Position numbers and translations under genes: made by a program
NCBI GenBank assembly: GCA_020847695.1
Contig: JADLBP010000048.1
Span: 1-64,000, forward strand
DNA: 64,000 bases
Origin: Planctomycetota bacterium
GTDB lineage: Bacteria > Planctomycetota > UBA1135 > GCA-002686595
Direction: 5' to 3'
Shown here: piece after piece, positions 1 through 9,300 of the stretch
Position numbering within the stretch: the stretch's first letter is position 1
Layout of the letters: every line of letters starts with the position of its first letter
The notes under the pieces: generated by a model
Database searches by the model: none
What the model was told of the DNA's origin: nothing
The model's input: the letters and a program-made list of their open reading frames with translations, nothing else

Positions 1-401
1 GCGACCTCCGCCCGTTCCGCTGCCACGAGCGCCGACGCGCGTGCCCGCGCGGCGGGGGCGTGGCCGAGCGCGGGCTCGCCGCCGGCCGCCGCCCAGCCGA
101 GCACCCACGCGGCGCTCGCGAGCAGCACGCCCGCGAGTGCGATCAGGCCCCATGGGGCCAAAGGCTCGGCCGCGAGCCCGCCCGCAGCGCCGAACGCGAC
201 CGCGAGCGCGGCCCACACCAACGGGCGCGGCGGCGCCTCGCCGCGAGCGCACGATTCGCCGGCTCGCGGGCGCGTCTTGGCGTCGGGCAAGCTCGTTTCC
301 TCGGCCCCGGACCGCGGGTCGTCGGCCTTAGACCGCAGGTCGTCGTCCCCAGACCGCAGGTCGTCGTCGTCGAACTCGGAGGCGGAGTAGGCGGTCGGCA
401 C
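1..401 (-). CDS. Membrane protein N-terminus, possibly ComEC/Rec2-like (partial)
   Basis: This minus-strand frame stays open from about position 401 to the left window edge, so only about 133 N-terminal residues are visible. A GTG at 399-401 is the best start I can propose; it has no strong Shine-Dalgarno sequence. The protein begins with a very acidic stretch containing a short DDDLRS-type repeat. At about residues 57-103 it has two or three hydrophobic helices, rich in Ala, Leu, Val and Trp. Placement and spacing resemble the DUF4131 region at the start of ComEC/Rec2 DNA-uptake channels, but the diagnostic competence domain lies outside the window. Codon use has the strong G/C third-position bias of neighbouring genes, which supports real coding. 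It could equally be another polytopic membrane protein. It diverges from coaD. Confidence 0.45.
   Translation of the reverse strand, partial: MPTAYSASEFDDDDLRSGDDDLRSKADDPRSGAEETSLPDAKTRPRAGESCARGEAPPRPLVWAALAVAFGAAGGLAAEPLAPWGLIALAGVLLASAAWVLGWAAAGGEPALGHAPAARARASALVAAERAEV
309..372. repeat. Three-copy 21-bp tandem repeat
   Basis: Three imperfect direct copies occur at about 309-329, 330-350 and 351-372, each built on GACCGCAGGTCGTCGTC. The 21-bp period keeps the minus-strand reading frame and gives a seven-residue acidic repeat (DDDLRSG, DDDLRSK, ADDPRSG) in the N-terminus of the partial membrane protein. Confidence 0.7.
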
Positions 402-491
402 GGCGGTCCAGTCCAAGGCTCGACCGCGGCGCGCGCGCTCGGTTGCGGGTCTTCCGCGATCCGCGCGGAGCGTTCCGAGCCCGCGGCTCGC

Positions 492-497
492 TACAAT
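492..497 (+). promoter_or_regulatory. Possible -10 box of coaD
   Basis: TACAAT lies 7 nt before the coaD ATG. That distance would place the transcription start at or next to the start codon, giving a leaderless message. I see no convincing -35 hexamer 16-18 bp upstream, so this rests on the -10 match and its position. Confidence 0.35.
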
Positions 498-504
498 CCC
501 ACGG

Positions 505-1008
505 ATGTCCAAGGCCCGTCCGAAGCAAACGAGGCACGCCCTGTTCCCGGGCACGTTCGATCCGGTGACGCTCGGTCACCTCGATCTCGTGCGGCGCGCG
601 GCGGCGGCGTTCGACCGCGTCACCGTCGCGGTCGCGGTGCATCCGACCAAGACCGGGCTGCTTTCCGCGGACGAGCGCCTCGAGCTGCTCGCCGACGCGC
701 TGAAGGGCCTCGACAACGTCGCGGTCGCGCGCCTCGAGGGCCTGGTGATCGACGGTTGCCGCGCGCACGGCGCCGGCTTCATCCTGCGCGGCCTGCGCAG
801 CGCCGCGGACGTCGACTACGAGCTCCAGATGGCGCGCTCGAACCGGGCGCTCGCCCCGGAGATCGAGACCGTGCTGTTCGCCTCGTCTCCCGAACACGCC
901 CATATCTCGAGCACGCTGGTCCGCCAGATCGCCGAGATGGGGGGCGAGCTCACCTCCTTCGTGCCGAAGTCCGTCGCGCGCCGCCTCCGAGCGCGGTTCG
1001 CGCGCTAA
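505..1008 (+). CDS. coaD: Phosphopantetheine adenylyltransferase
   Basis: This cytoplasmic enzyme transfers AMP from ATP to 4'-phosphopantetheine, giving dephospho-CoA, the penultimate step of coenzyme A synthesis. The 167-residue product has the family nucleotide-binding start PGTFDPVTLGH at residues 15-25, whose TLGH is the (H/T)xGH signature of the nucleotidylyltransferase fold. A second conserved block, ISSTLVRQIAEMGG, follows near residue 134. Length is close to the usual 160 residues. ridA follows after 16 nt and ychF 12 nt after that, so the three are probably co-transcribed. The ATG at 505 is the only start that keeps the N-terminus compact. Confidence 0.96.
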   Translation: MSKARPKQTRHALFPGTFDPVTLGHLDLVRRAAAAFDRVTVAVAVHPTKTGLLSADERLELLADALKGLDNVAVARLEGLVIDGCRAHGAGFILRGLRSAADVDYELQMARSNRALAPEIETVLFASSPEHAHISSTLVRQIAEMGGELTSFVPKSVARRLRARFAR

Positions 1009-1024
1009 CCCGCCGCCTCGAGCC

Positions 1025-1411
1025 ATGTCCAAGCGTGTCATCGCGACTCCCGCCGCCCCGAAGGCGATCGGTCCGTACAGCCAGGCGATCGTCGCCGGCG
1101 GCTTCGTGCATTGCTCGGGCCAGATCGCGCTCGACCCCGCGACCGGCGAGTTCGTCGGCGGCGACGTGCGCGCGCAGACCGAACGCGTGCTGAAGAACCT
1201 CGAAGGCGTGCTCGCCGCGGCGGGCTCGAGCTTCGCCAAGGTCGTGAAGTGCAACGTCTACCTCGTCGACATGGCCGACTTCGCGGCGATGAACGAGGTC
1301 TACGGCCAACGTTTCTCGGGCGATGCGCCGCCGGCGCGCGCCACCGTCGCCGTCGCGGGTCTGCCCCGCGGCGCGCGTGTCGAAATCGACTGCCTCGCCC
1401 TGCTCGACTGA
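1025..1411 (+). CDS. ridA: RidA family enamine/imine deaminase
   Basis: The 128-residue product is a full-length RidA (YjgF/UK114) family protein. RidA enzymes hydrolyse reactive 2-aminoacrylate and related enamine/imine intermediates released by PLP enzymes, and act as cytoplasmic trimers. The catalytic-site residues Arg105 (in RATVAV) and Glu120 (in GARVEIDC) are both present, as is the IGPYSQA motif at residues 15-21. It sits between coaD and ychF with gaps of 16 and 12 nt. Whether the substrate is the classic 2-aminoacrylate cannot be told from sequence. Confidence 0.93.
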   Translation: MSKRVIATPAAPKAIGPYSQAIVAGGFVHCSGQIALDPATGEFVGGDVRAQTERVLKNLEGVLAAAGSSFAKVVKCNVYLVDMADFAAMNEVYGQRFSGDAPPARATVAVAGLPRGARVEIDCLALLD

Positions 1412-1423
1412 ATCGGAATCGCC

Positions 1424-2518
1424 ATGGGACTCGCCTGCGGAATCGTCGGACTGCCCAACGTCGGCAAGTCGACCATCTTCAACGCCATCACCGCCGCCGG
1501 CGCGCAGAGCGCCAACTACCCGTTCTGCACGATCGAGCCGAACATCGGCGTCGTCGACGTGCCGGACGCGCGGCTCGAGCAGATCCACCAGTTCATGCCG
1601 ACCGAGCGCATCCTGCCGGCCGCGTTGAAGGTCGTCGACATCGCCGGCCTGGTGAAAGGCGCGTCGAAGGGCGAGGGGCTCGGCAACAAGTTCCTCGGCA
1701 CGATCAAGGAGTGCGACGCGATCCTCCACGTCGTGCGCTGCTTCGAGAAGAAGGACATCATCCACGTCGCGGGCTCGGTCGATCCGAAGCGCGACATGGA
1801 GATCATCGAGGTCGAGCTCGCGCTTGCCGACCTCGACACCGTCGAACGCGCGGTCGATCGCGTCGCGAAGAAAGCGAAGGGCGGCGACAAGGACTCGATC
1901 TTCCAACGCGACGTCTACGAGCGCGCGAAGGGGATGCTCGAGCGCGGTGAATCGCTGCGCGCGCACCACTGGACCAAGCCCGAGCGCGATGCGTTGCAGC
2001 CGCTCTTCCTGATCACGATGAAGCCGGTGCTCTTCGTCGCGAACGTCGGCGACGACGACCTCCAAGGCAAGTCGCCGTTGGTCGACATCGTGCGCGAGCA
2101 CGCCGCCGCGACCGGCGCGGAGGTCGTCGCGCTCTGCGGCGACATCGAGGGCGAGCTCTCGGCGATGGAGCCGGCCGACCGCGCGCAGTTCCTCGCCGAC
2201 CTCGGGCTCGAGGAGGCCGGCCTGCACCGCTTGATCCGCCAGGCGTTCCACCTGCTCGGCCTGTCTACGTTCTTCACCGCGGGTCCGAAGGAGATCCGCG
2301 CGTGGACGATCCACAAGGGCGACACCGCTCCGGTCGCCGCGGGCGTGATCCACTCGGACTTCGAGAAGTTCTTCATCCGCGCCGAGATCTACTCGCTCGA
2401 GGACCTGCAGCACTACAAGACCGAGCACGCGATCAAGGCCGCCGGGAAGTTGCGCGCGGAAGGCCGCGACTACGTGATGCGCGAGGGCGACATCGCGCAC
2501 TTCCTGATCGGGAAGTAG
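1424..2518 (+). CDS. ychF: Redox-regulated ATPase YchF (OLA1 family)
   Basis: This is a universally conserved Obg-like P-loop NTPase that binds ribosomes and prefers ATP to GTP. The 364 residues match the typical length of about 363. Visible features are the P-loop GLPNVGKST (residues 9-17), the switch region FCTIEPN, the DIAGLVKGAS G3 motif, and the C-terminal TGS-domain hallmarks FTAGPKEIRAWTI, FEKFFIRAEIYS and REGDI. It is the last gene of the coaD-ridA-ychF run and is followed by a 243-nt gap containing a hairpin. Confidence 0.97.
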   Translation: MGLACGIVGLPNVGKSTIFNAITAAGAQSANYPFCTIEPNIGVVDVPDARLEQIHQFMPTERILPAALKVVDIAGLVKGASKGEGLGNKFLGTIKECDAILHVVRCFEKKDIIHVAGSVDPKRDMEIIEVELALADLDTVERAVDRVAKKAKGGDKDSIFQRDVYERAKGMLERGESLRAHHWTKPERDALQPLFLITMKPVLFVANVGDDDLQGKSPLVDIVREHAAATGAEVVALCGDIEGELSAMEPADRAQFLADLGLEEAGLHRLIRQAFHLLGLSTFFTAGPKEIRAWTIHKGDTAPVAAGVIHSDFEKFFIRAEIYSLEDLQHYKTEHAIKAAGKLRAEGRDYVMREGDIAHFLIGK

Positions 2519-2575
2519 CGCACTCGAACGATCGAGCGAGTCGGTCGCCGGTGTGCGCTCGCGCTCGCACGGTTT

Positions 2576-2591
2576 CGAGCGGGAGCGCTCG
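2576..2591 (+). terminator. Hairpin after ychF
   Basis: A perfect 6-bp stem (CGAGCG / CGCTCG) with a 4-nt loop lies 58 nt after the ychF stop. There is no U-tract, so termination is plausible but unproven. Confidence 0.3.
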
Positions 2592-2619
2592 CATCGTGCT
2601 GCGTCGACTTGCGCACTCG

Positions 2620-2647
2620 TTCCGATGCGAGCACGTCCAACTACGGT
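2620..2647 (+). promoter_or_regulatory. Candidate promoter of the beta-helix gene
   Basis: TTCCGA, 16 bp and TACGGT precede the beta-helix gene by about 115 nt. The same CAACTACGGT core occurs at the better-supported promoter at 16790-16818, at almost the same distance from its gene. A second, weaker candidate (TTGGAT, 17 bp, TACGGA) lies at 2653-2681. Confidence 0.35.
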
Positions 2648-2761
2648 TGTCGTTGGATCGTTGCGAAACCCAGACTACGGAGTGCGCTAGATCTCGCGCA
2701 TCGCTTCGCAAGGCACCCCAGTTCGCGCGCGATGCAGAACCCCTATTCGGTGAGGTGGGAA

Positions 2762-4114
2762 ATGAACCGCTCGACAGAATCGCGCGCCGCGTTCGGCCGC
2801 AATCGTTCGTTCGCCGCCGCGATCGCATTCGCGGGCGCCGCGTCGTCGTTGCTCACGGCCGGTGACGCCTTCGCGGCGCCGGTGCAAGCCAAGGTCTGGG
2901 TCGTCGGCCCGTCCGGCGCGTTCTCCGACATCCAAGGCGCGGTCGATGCCGCGGTCGCCGGCGACATCGTCGTCGTCGATGCGGGCACGTACACGGGCTT
3001 CGTCGTCGACGCGAAGGAGCTGACGATCGTCGCTCGCGTCGACGCCTCCGCCGGTGAGAAGGTCGAAGTCGCCGGCGAAGTGACGATTCGGAACCTCGCG
3101 CTCGGCGACACCGTGGTGTTGCAGGGCGACGCGTTCTCGATCCTCGGCGCGAACGGGCCCGCGCTCTCGGTGCTCGACTCGTTGGGCTCGGTGCGGCTGC
3201 AAGGCCTGACGCTCGAAGGCGCGTGCGGATTCAGCGGCGCCGATGGAGCGGCCGGACTGCGGGTCGATCACTCGTTCGACGTCGCGGTCGTCTCTTCGTT
3301 CATCTCCGGCGGCATCGTGTGCGACTACCCGGGCAACGGCGGTCATGGGATCGAGCTCGACGCCGGCAATCTCGCGCTCTACGGCGTCACCGCCGAGGGC
3401 CGCGACGGCGAGCAGGACCTCGCGACGCTCGGCGCGCCGGGTACCGCCGGCGGTTCGGGCTGTCTCGTCAAGAGCGGCTTCCTCTTCGCCTCGCACTCGA
3501 CGTTCCAAGGCGGCGACGGCGCGGGCGGCGGCGACGGCTTCATGGACTGCGCGACCGGCGGGATCGAGCCCGGCAGCGGCGGCGACGGCGGCGACGGGAT
3601 CGCGCTGGAGACTTCGAACGCGATCGCGCGCGTGATGGGTTGCCTGCGCGACGGCGGACTGGGCGGACCGGTCGGTGTCGGCACGCTCTGCACCGCGACC
3701 GACGGCGCGCCTGGCAAGGGCGACTCGATCGCCGCGGGCGCGACCTTCGTCGACGATCCGATGCCGGTGCGAAGCACGCTCGGACCGTGCTTGTCCTCGG
3801 AGCTCTCGTCCGTGCTGCTGCACTTCGAAGGCCAGCCGGGCGATCGCTTCTACCTGTTCCTCTCGACCGCGACGCAGTTCGTCGACGAACCGACGTTCCA
3901 CGGCGTCACGCTGGTGAAGACTCCGTACCTGTATCGCTTGGTGATGGGCACGCTGCCGGCGAGCGGGATGCTCGACACCGGCTATGCGATCGGCGATCTC
4001 GGCGCGGGAGTCGAAGGCGTCGTCTGGCACGCGCAGACCTACGTGCGCACGGTGTCCAACAAGCGCATGTACGGCGGTCCGGCGTCGCTGGTGATGCTCG
4101 ACTCGCAGTTCTGA
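2762..4114 (+). CDS. Secreted right-handed beta-helix repeat protein
   Basis: The 450-residue product begins with a basic region and a hydrophobic segment (AAAIAFAGAASSLLTAG) ending in AFAAP, a good signal-peptidase I site, so it is exported. The mature start (VWVVGPSGAFSDIQGAVDAAVAGDIVVVDAGTY, quoted here only as a pattern of GPSG...FSDIQ...GDIVVV...GTY) is the usual opening of pectate-lyase-like parallel beta-helices. The middle is Gly/Asp-rich with repeated turns such as GNGGHGIEL and GSGGDGGDGI. The last 100 residues form a separate, likely beta-sandwich, domain. Start choice: ATG 2762 has a strong GTGAGGTGG ribosome site directly upstream. No catalytic residues can be assigned; it may bind or process a polysaccharide or be structural. 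It stands alone between ychF and yjbQ. Confidence 0.8.
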   Translation: MNRSTESRAAFGRNRSFAAAIAFAGAASSLLTAGDAFAAPVQAKVWVVGPSGAFSDIQGAVDAAVAGDIVVVDAGTYTGFVVDAKELTIVARVDASAGEKVEVAGEVTIRNLALGDTVVLQGDAFSILGANGPALSVLDSLGSVRLQGLTLEGACGFSGADGAAGLRVDHSFDVAVVSSFISGGIVCDYPGNGGHGIELDAGNLALYGVTAEGRDGEQDLATLGAPGTAGGSGCLVKSGFLFASHSTFQGGDGAGGGDGFMDCATGGIEPGSGGDGGDGIALETSNAIARVMGCLRDGGLGGPVGVGTLCTATDGAPGKGDSIAAGATFVDDPMPVRSTLGPCLSSELSSVLLHFEGQPGDRFYLFLSTATQFVDEPTFHGVTLVKTPYLYRLVMGTLPASGMLDTGYAIGDLGAGVEGVVWHAQTYVRTVSNKRMYGGPASLVMLDSQF

Positions 4115-4209
4115 GCGACGCGTCGCGTCGAGCCGGCCGCGCTCCGCCCGCCGAGGGGAGCGCGGCCGGCGTCATTGCGGAGGACCACGCGGCGCGTCAG
4201 CATGCGGGC

Positions 4210-4629
4210 GTGAAGCAGCACCAGGAGTCGCTGGAGTTCCGCACGCCGGGCCGCGGCGCGATCGACCTCTCGCGCGACCTCGCGCGCATCGTCGCGGCGA
4301 GCGGCGTGCAGCGCGGGCTCGCGGTCGTCTTCTGCGCGCACACGTCGGCGAGCCTGCTGATCCAGGAGAACGCCGATCCCGCGGTGCGACGCGATCTGCT
4401 CGCGTGGCTCGCGCGGCTCGCGCCCGACGGCGATCCACGCTACGAGCACGCCGACGAAGGTCCCGACGACATGGCCGCGCACCTGCGCAGCGCGCTCGGT
4501 CGATCGTCGGAGTCGATCCCGATCGTCGACGGCAAGCTCGCGCTCGGCACGTGGCAAGCGCTCTACCTCGTCGAACACCGCACGGCGCCGCACCGGCGTC
4601 GCGTCGTCGTCCACGTCACCGGGGAGTGA
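4210..4629 (+). CDS. YjbQ family (UPF0047) protein
   Basis: The 139-residue product has the complete YjbQ/UPF0047 fold signature: CAHTSASLLIQENADP, then HADEGPDDMAAHLRS with the conserved His and Asp residues, then LGTWQALYLVEHR. Members bind a ligand or metal at the trimer interface; some have thiamine-phosphate-synthase-like activity in complementation tests, but the physiological role is unsettled. The GTG at 4210 gives the family-typical length; no ATG fits. It lies 95 nt after the beta-helix gene and converges with the GNAT gene. Confidence 0.88.
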   Translation: MKQHQESLEFRTPGRGAIDLSRDLARIVAASGVQRGLAVVFCAHTSASLLIQENADPAVRRDLLAWLARLAPDGDPRYEHADEGPDDMAAHLRSALGRSSESIPIVDGKLALGTWQALYLVEHRTAPHRRRVVVHVTGE

Positions 4630-4771
4630 ACCCGCTCGCTCGCGGCCTGATCGTGATCGCGTCGTCGTTGGAGGGTTGCCGCGAGGCTCCGTCACTCGAC
4701 GCGGACGGGGAGCGCGGCGCCGCTCGCGGGAGTTTCGCGCGGCGAGGACGTCCGCTTCCGACGCGCAGCGA

Positions 4772-5236
4772 TCAGGCGCGGTAGAGGTCGCGCCGGAGGA
4801 TCTCGAGCGAGCGCGTCGGATCGCCGAGCGGCTCGAAGCCGTAGCGCGCGTAGAGCCCGTGCGCGTCGCGGGTCGCCAGGCTGAAGCGGCGCAGCCCTTG
4901 GAGCTCGGGATGCGCGAGCACGCACTCCACGAGGCGCTTCGACACGCCGCGGCCGCGCGCTTCCTCGAGCACGAAGACGTCGCAGAGCCACGCGAACGTC
5001 GCGCGGTCGCTGACGACGCGCGCGAACCCGACTTGGCGCCCCGCGAGGTACGCGCCGAAGACCAACGAGTGCTCGAGCGAGCGCTCGACGAGCTCGCGCG
5101 GGATGCCGGCGGCCCAATACGAGCGCACGAGGTAGCCGTGGACGACGTCGAGGTCGATCCGGTCGCGCGCGTCGCTGATCTCGAGCTCGCCGAACGTACA
5201 CGTCGCCGTCGGCGGCGATTCGCGCGGCGCGTTCAT
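4772..5236 (-). CDS. GNAT family N-acetyltransferase
   Basis: The 154-residue product is a single GNAT domain. The acetyl-CoA loop is seen as VFVLEEARGRGVSKRLVECVL (pattern V-x-RGRGVSKRL) in the centre, followed by the C-terminal strand and helix with LYARYGFEPLG, where the Tyr is a usual catalytic position. These cytoplasmic enzymes acetylate amines; the substrate is unknown. Its ATG overlaps the stop of the DUF4340-type gene by 4 nt, making it the last gene of the ten-gene minus-strand operon. Confidence 0.88.
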   Translation of the reverse strand: MNAPRESPPTATCTFGELEISDARDRIDLDVVHGYLVRSYWAAGIPRELVERSLEHSLVFGAYLAGRQVGFARVVSDRATFAWLCDVFVLEEARGRGVSKRLVECVLAHPELQGLRRFSLATRDAHGLYARYGFEPLGDPTRSLEILRRDLYRA

Positions 5237-6300
5237 CGACTCGCTCCCGGCAGGTGCGCGCGCAGCCACGAGTCCCACACGTTCGGGCGCTCGAGCTCGA
5301 GCAATCCGGCGGCGGTCGGCGCGACGAGCTCGGCGACCTCGACGTCGAGCGCCGCGACGGTCGCGAGCGTCCGATTCAAGCCGTACGCGAGCGCCTGGTC
5401 GCGCCGCAGCACGACCTCGACGACCATCGCCTCGCCCGACGAGCTGAGCGCGGTCACGCGCGCGGTCGGGCGATCGAAGCCGAGCTCGGCCGCGCTCTTC
5501 GTCGGCAGCGCGCGCGCGATCGGGATCGACGTCAGGAATGCGAGGTACGCTTCGGCGCGCGGATTCGGGCACGGCTTGGCGAGCCCGTCGACCGAGAGCT
5601 GCCACGTCCAAGCCGCCGCGCCGGCGGCGAGCTCGGCCTCGCTCGCGCGCAGCCGCACGAGCTCGAGCGCCGCGCCGTCCGCGTGGTCGACGAACACGCG
5701 ATCGATCGTCTGTTGGGGGCCGGGGAACGGGCCGGCGACCAGGCGCGCGTCCTCGAACGGCGCGCGGCCGGGCGCGAAGCCCGCGGCGAGCACGCTCGCG
5801 ACGTCGAAATCGAGCTCGAGCGGCGCGGACTCGCCGGTGCGCTGCACCAACGCCGCGTTCGGCGCGAGCGAACGGCCGACGTCGAGCGCGAACAGCACGT
5901 CGCGACCGGGATCCGAGAGGACTTTCGCGCCACAGAGCTCGAGGCGCCACTCCGGCGTCGGCGCGAGGCCGTACGCGGCGCGCTCGGCGTCGCCGGTCGC
6001 GCGGCGCACGACGCGCGCGTCGAGCAGCTCGGCGACCAACGCTTCGATCGTCCGCGAGTCGCAGACCGCTTGCGTGCCGTCGAGCGAACGCCAGAGCCCC
6101 GACTTGCGCGCGAGGATCCAACGCGTGCCGTCGGCGGGGCGCTCGAGCGAGACCGCGGCGACGACCAACGCCTTCGCGCGGTCCTCGGGGAGCAGGCGCT
6201 CGACCAACGTCTCGGGCGCGCGGTCCCTGCCGCGCAACGCGCGCTCGGCGACGAAGCCGAGCACCGCGAGCACGAGGACGATCATCAGCGCGCGCATCAT
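5233..6300 (-). CDS. DUF4340-type membrane-anchored protein
   Basis: The 355-residue product has one N-terminal transmembrane segment (about residues 3-20) followed by a periplasmic-type region. Patterns such as the LARKSGLWRSLDG start and a later repeat of similar beta/alpha units match DUF4340 proteins. Those are typically encoded directly after GldG in Gld-type ABC operons, as here. A second ATG lies at 6297. It overlaps both neighbours by 4 nt, so translation is probably coupled. Function is unknown; association with the GldA/F/G-type transporter is inferred from gene order. Confidence 0.8.
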   Translation of the reverse strand: MMRALMIVLVLAVLGFVAERALRGRDRAPETLVERLLPEDRAKALVVAAVSLERPADGTRWILARKSGLWRSLDGTQAVCDSRTIEALVAELLDARVVRRATGDAERAAYGLAPTPEWRLELCGAKVLSDPGRDVLFALDVGRSLAPNAALVQRTGESAPLELDFDVASVLAAGFAPGRAPFEDARLVAGPFPGPQQTIDRVFVDHADGAALELVRLRASEAELAAGAAAWTWQLSVDGLAKPCPNPRAEAYLAFLTSIPIARALPTKSAAELGFDRPTARVTALSSSGEAMVVEVVLRRDQALAYGLNRTLATVAALDVEVAELVAPTAAGLLELERPNVWDSWLRAHLPGASR

Positions 6301-9300
6301 GCTCCGAGCCCCGCAACCGGCCGAGCCGCCGCGCGACGCAGCGCCCACGCGAACGCGAGCACGAACAGCGGCCCGGCGAGCACGACGATCGCGCGCCAGG
6401 TCAACCGCTCGTCCTCGTCGGGCGCGACGAAGCCCGCGCGCCGCGGGCGCAACGCCAGGATCTCCGCGTGCGCGTCGTCGAGCGCGACCGCGGCGACCGC
6501 CGCGAGCAGGAAGTCGGCGGCGCGCCACTCGGGATCGAAGAGCTGCCCGATCTTGAACGTCTCCGAGCAGCCGACGAGCACCGCGCGGCCGTCGCGCTCG
6601 CCGGGCCGGCCGTCGAGACCGGGGAAGCGTCCGCGGACGTCGAGCGCGAGATCGACCGGGCCGAGCAGCGTCTCCGGCGGCACCAGGCTCGCGGGCGCGA
6701 GGTCGCCGCCGCGCCAATCGAGAGCCCACGTGGTCGCGCTCGAGCGCACCAGCGGCGAGGCGACGAGCCCGCGCTCGGCGAGCTTCGCCGGATCGACTCG
6801 CAGGCGATTCGCGTACGGCAAGCGCAGGTCGGATAGCCCGCGCACGATCGGCGACGTCGCGCTGAAGCCCTCGGGCAGCGCACGCAGCACGAACGGCTGC
6901 GCCGAGGTGGAGAACTCCAGCGCGCGCGCGGAACGGCGCGCGCCGACCTCGGTCGCGACGTCGAGCGTCGCCGAGCTCGCGTCGCAGAGCACTTCGCGGA
7001 CCAACTCGATGCCGAGCGCCGCGAAGTAGCCGGTCTCGAGGTCGCAGTACTGCGGGCGCGGCCAGTGCGCAAGCTCGCCGCGCTCGGTGTCGAGCCGCCG
7101 CGACTGGATCGCGTAGTGCTGCGCCGCGATCACCGCGCCTTTGCCGCGCGCGAGCGCCGCGGCGACCGTCGCGAGCATCGGAGTGACGTCGCGGCGCGGC
7201 TGCAGCCAGACGAGCGCGTCGACGTCGTCGGCGAGCACCGGCGCCGCGGGCTCGACGCGCACGACGTCGAACCCGTTCTCGGCGAGCCAGCTCTCCGCCT
7301 GCGAGTAGACGTCGGATTCGCTGGGCGCGAAGAGCTTGCGCGCCTCGTAGAGCTCGCGCGCCTCGGCGGCGGAGAGGCGCGGCGTGTCGGCGGCGAGCGC
7401 GACCCGCGGCGCGCGGCGGCCGAGCGCGCGCTCGAGCGCGAGCACCAGGCGGAACTCGAGCACCGCGTCGCCGTCGACCGAGGTCAGATCGACGACCGTG
7501 GTGCTGGAGCCGCAGGAGACGCGCAGCGCCGCCCAGACCGCGCGCACGGTGGTCGCGGTCTCGTCGCGGGTCTCGACCGCGCGCGCGGCGAGACCTTCGC
7601 GCGCGAGCGCCTCGCGTTCGGCGTCGGAGAGCGCCTCGGGCAGGCGGCGGACGAGCTCGAGGTCGGCTCCGGCGCCTCGCAGGTCCGAGACCACCACGCG
7701 CACGCGCGCGACCGTCGCCGCGATCCGCGGCGGCAAGGTCGCGCTCGCGAAGAGCTCGAGCGTCACCGGTTGGTCGAGCTCGGCCGCGAGCGCGAGAGAG
7801 CGCGGCGCGAGCGTGTGCACGCGCGACGACGTCACGTCGACGCCCGCGGGCGCCGGCAGCCGCGTCGCGGCGAACCCGGCGACGGCGAACAGCGCGAAGA
7901 GCAGCGCGACGAACCCGAGCTCGCGCCCGGAGCCGAACAGCGTCGCGCGAACCGACACCAGGCTGCCGCGTGCGAGCGCGAGACCGACGAGCAGCAGCGG
8001 CACCAGGCCGATCACCAGCGCGCGCCAGCGCAGACGCTCGGCGGGCGACAGCGGCGGCAACGCTTCCGCGGCGTGCGCGTGCGCGCGGACGCGTGCGACG
8101 CGCGCCGAATCGGCGAGCGACGCGAGCAGCGCGCGCGCCAGGTTGCGGTGCGCGAACTCGATCGGCTCGAACGCGCCGTCCTCGAACGGGCTCCCGGATC
8201 CGAAGACGACCAGCGAGCCGCTCCAGCCGTCGCGCGGCGCGAGATGCAGCGCGAGCGCCTGGCGGCCGCGCTGGGGCGAGCTCGCGGGGCGGTCGGGCTC
8301 CTCGCGCCAAGCGCGCGCGCCGCTGGACGCGAGCACGCGCGCCTCGAGCCCGCGCTCGACCAGCTTCGACGCGTCGGTCAGCAACGCGCTCGGCGCGCGG
8401 AAAGCGAGCGTGCCGTTCGGCTGCGAGCCGAGCAGGCGGAAGTCCTGATCCGAAGCGATCGACGCGACCGCGAGCTCGTTGCCGAGCGTCGCGCGCGAGC
8501 TCTGCGACACCGCGGAGTCGTCGCGCACGATCTCGACGCCGACGCGCGCGCCGAACTGCGCCGCGAGCGCCGCCAGCGCTTCGCGCGAGCGCGCGGGCAG
8601 GCCTTGCGCGTCGAGTCCGCCGCCGGCGAGCACCACGTTGGTCCCGCCGTCGATCGCCCGCGTCAGGGCGGCGACGACGGCGTCGTTCGCGCGCTCGGGT
8701 TCGATCCAGAGCACCAGCGGCGTGCCCGCGGGGATCGGCTCGCCGCCGGCGAGGTCGACGCGGACGACGTCGGCGCCCTTCGCGAGCTCGGCTTCGAGCT
8801 CGCGCGTCGACGCGGCTCCGGCGAGCACCACGCGCGGCCGCGACGGTCGCACGAGCTCAGCGAGCTCCTGTGCGACCAGCAGCGGCAGGTCTGCGAGCCT
8901 CGCGCGCGAGATCGCGTGGATCACGCGTTTGCCGTGCGCGCCGTAGCTCAGCACCAACGACGCGAACACCGAGCGCTCGGCGAACGCGTCGGAGCGCACC
9001 TCGCGCAGGCTGAACGGCGTCACGCCTTGCGCCGCGATCCAGTCGGCGAGCTCGGGCGAGCGCTCGGGCTCGACGCGTTGCCAGCGGAAGCGGCCGGAGG
9101 AGGCGTCGGCGAGCCGCTCCAGCAGCTCGACGAGCTCGCGCTCGAGCCCGCGCTCCGACGACGGCAGCTCGTTCGGCCCCGAGAGCACCAACGTCGCGAC
9201 GACGTCGGAGTCGAGCTCGCGCATCGCGCGCTCGGCACGCGGATCGAGCCGCACCCAGCCCGAGTGCTCGAGGTCGACGCGCGGCGCGTCGGCGGCGTCG

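Noticed and set aside
41-331. Plus-strand frames at the left edge
   Set aside because: The opposite strand gives a membrane-protein-like sequence with proper codon bias; the plus-strand products are Arg/Pro-rich shadows.
950-2500. A 516-codon minus-strand frame opposite ridA and ychF
   Set aside because: ychF is unmistakable on the plus strand, and the antisense product is Arg/Ala/Asp-rich without any domain.
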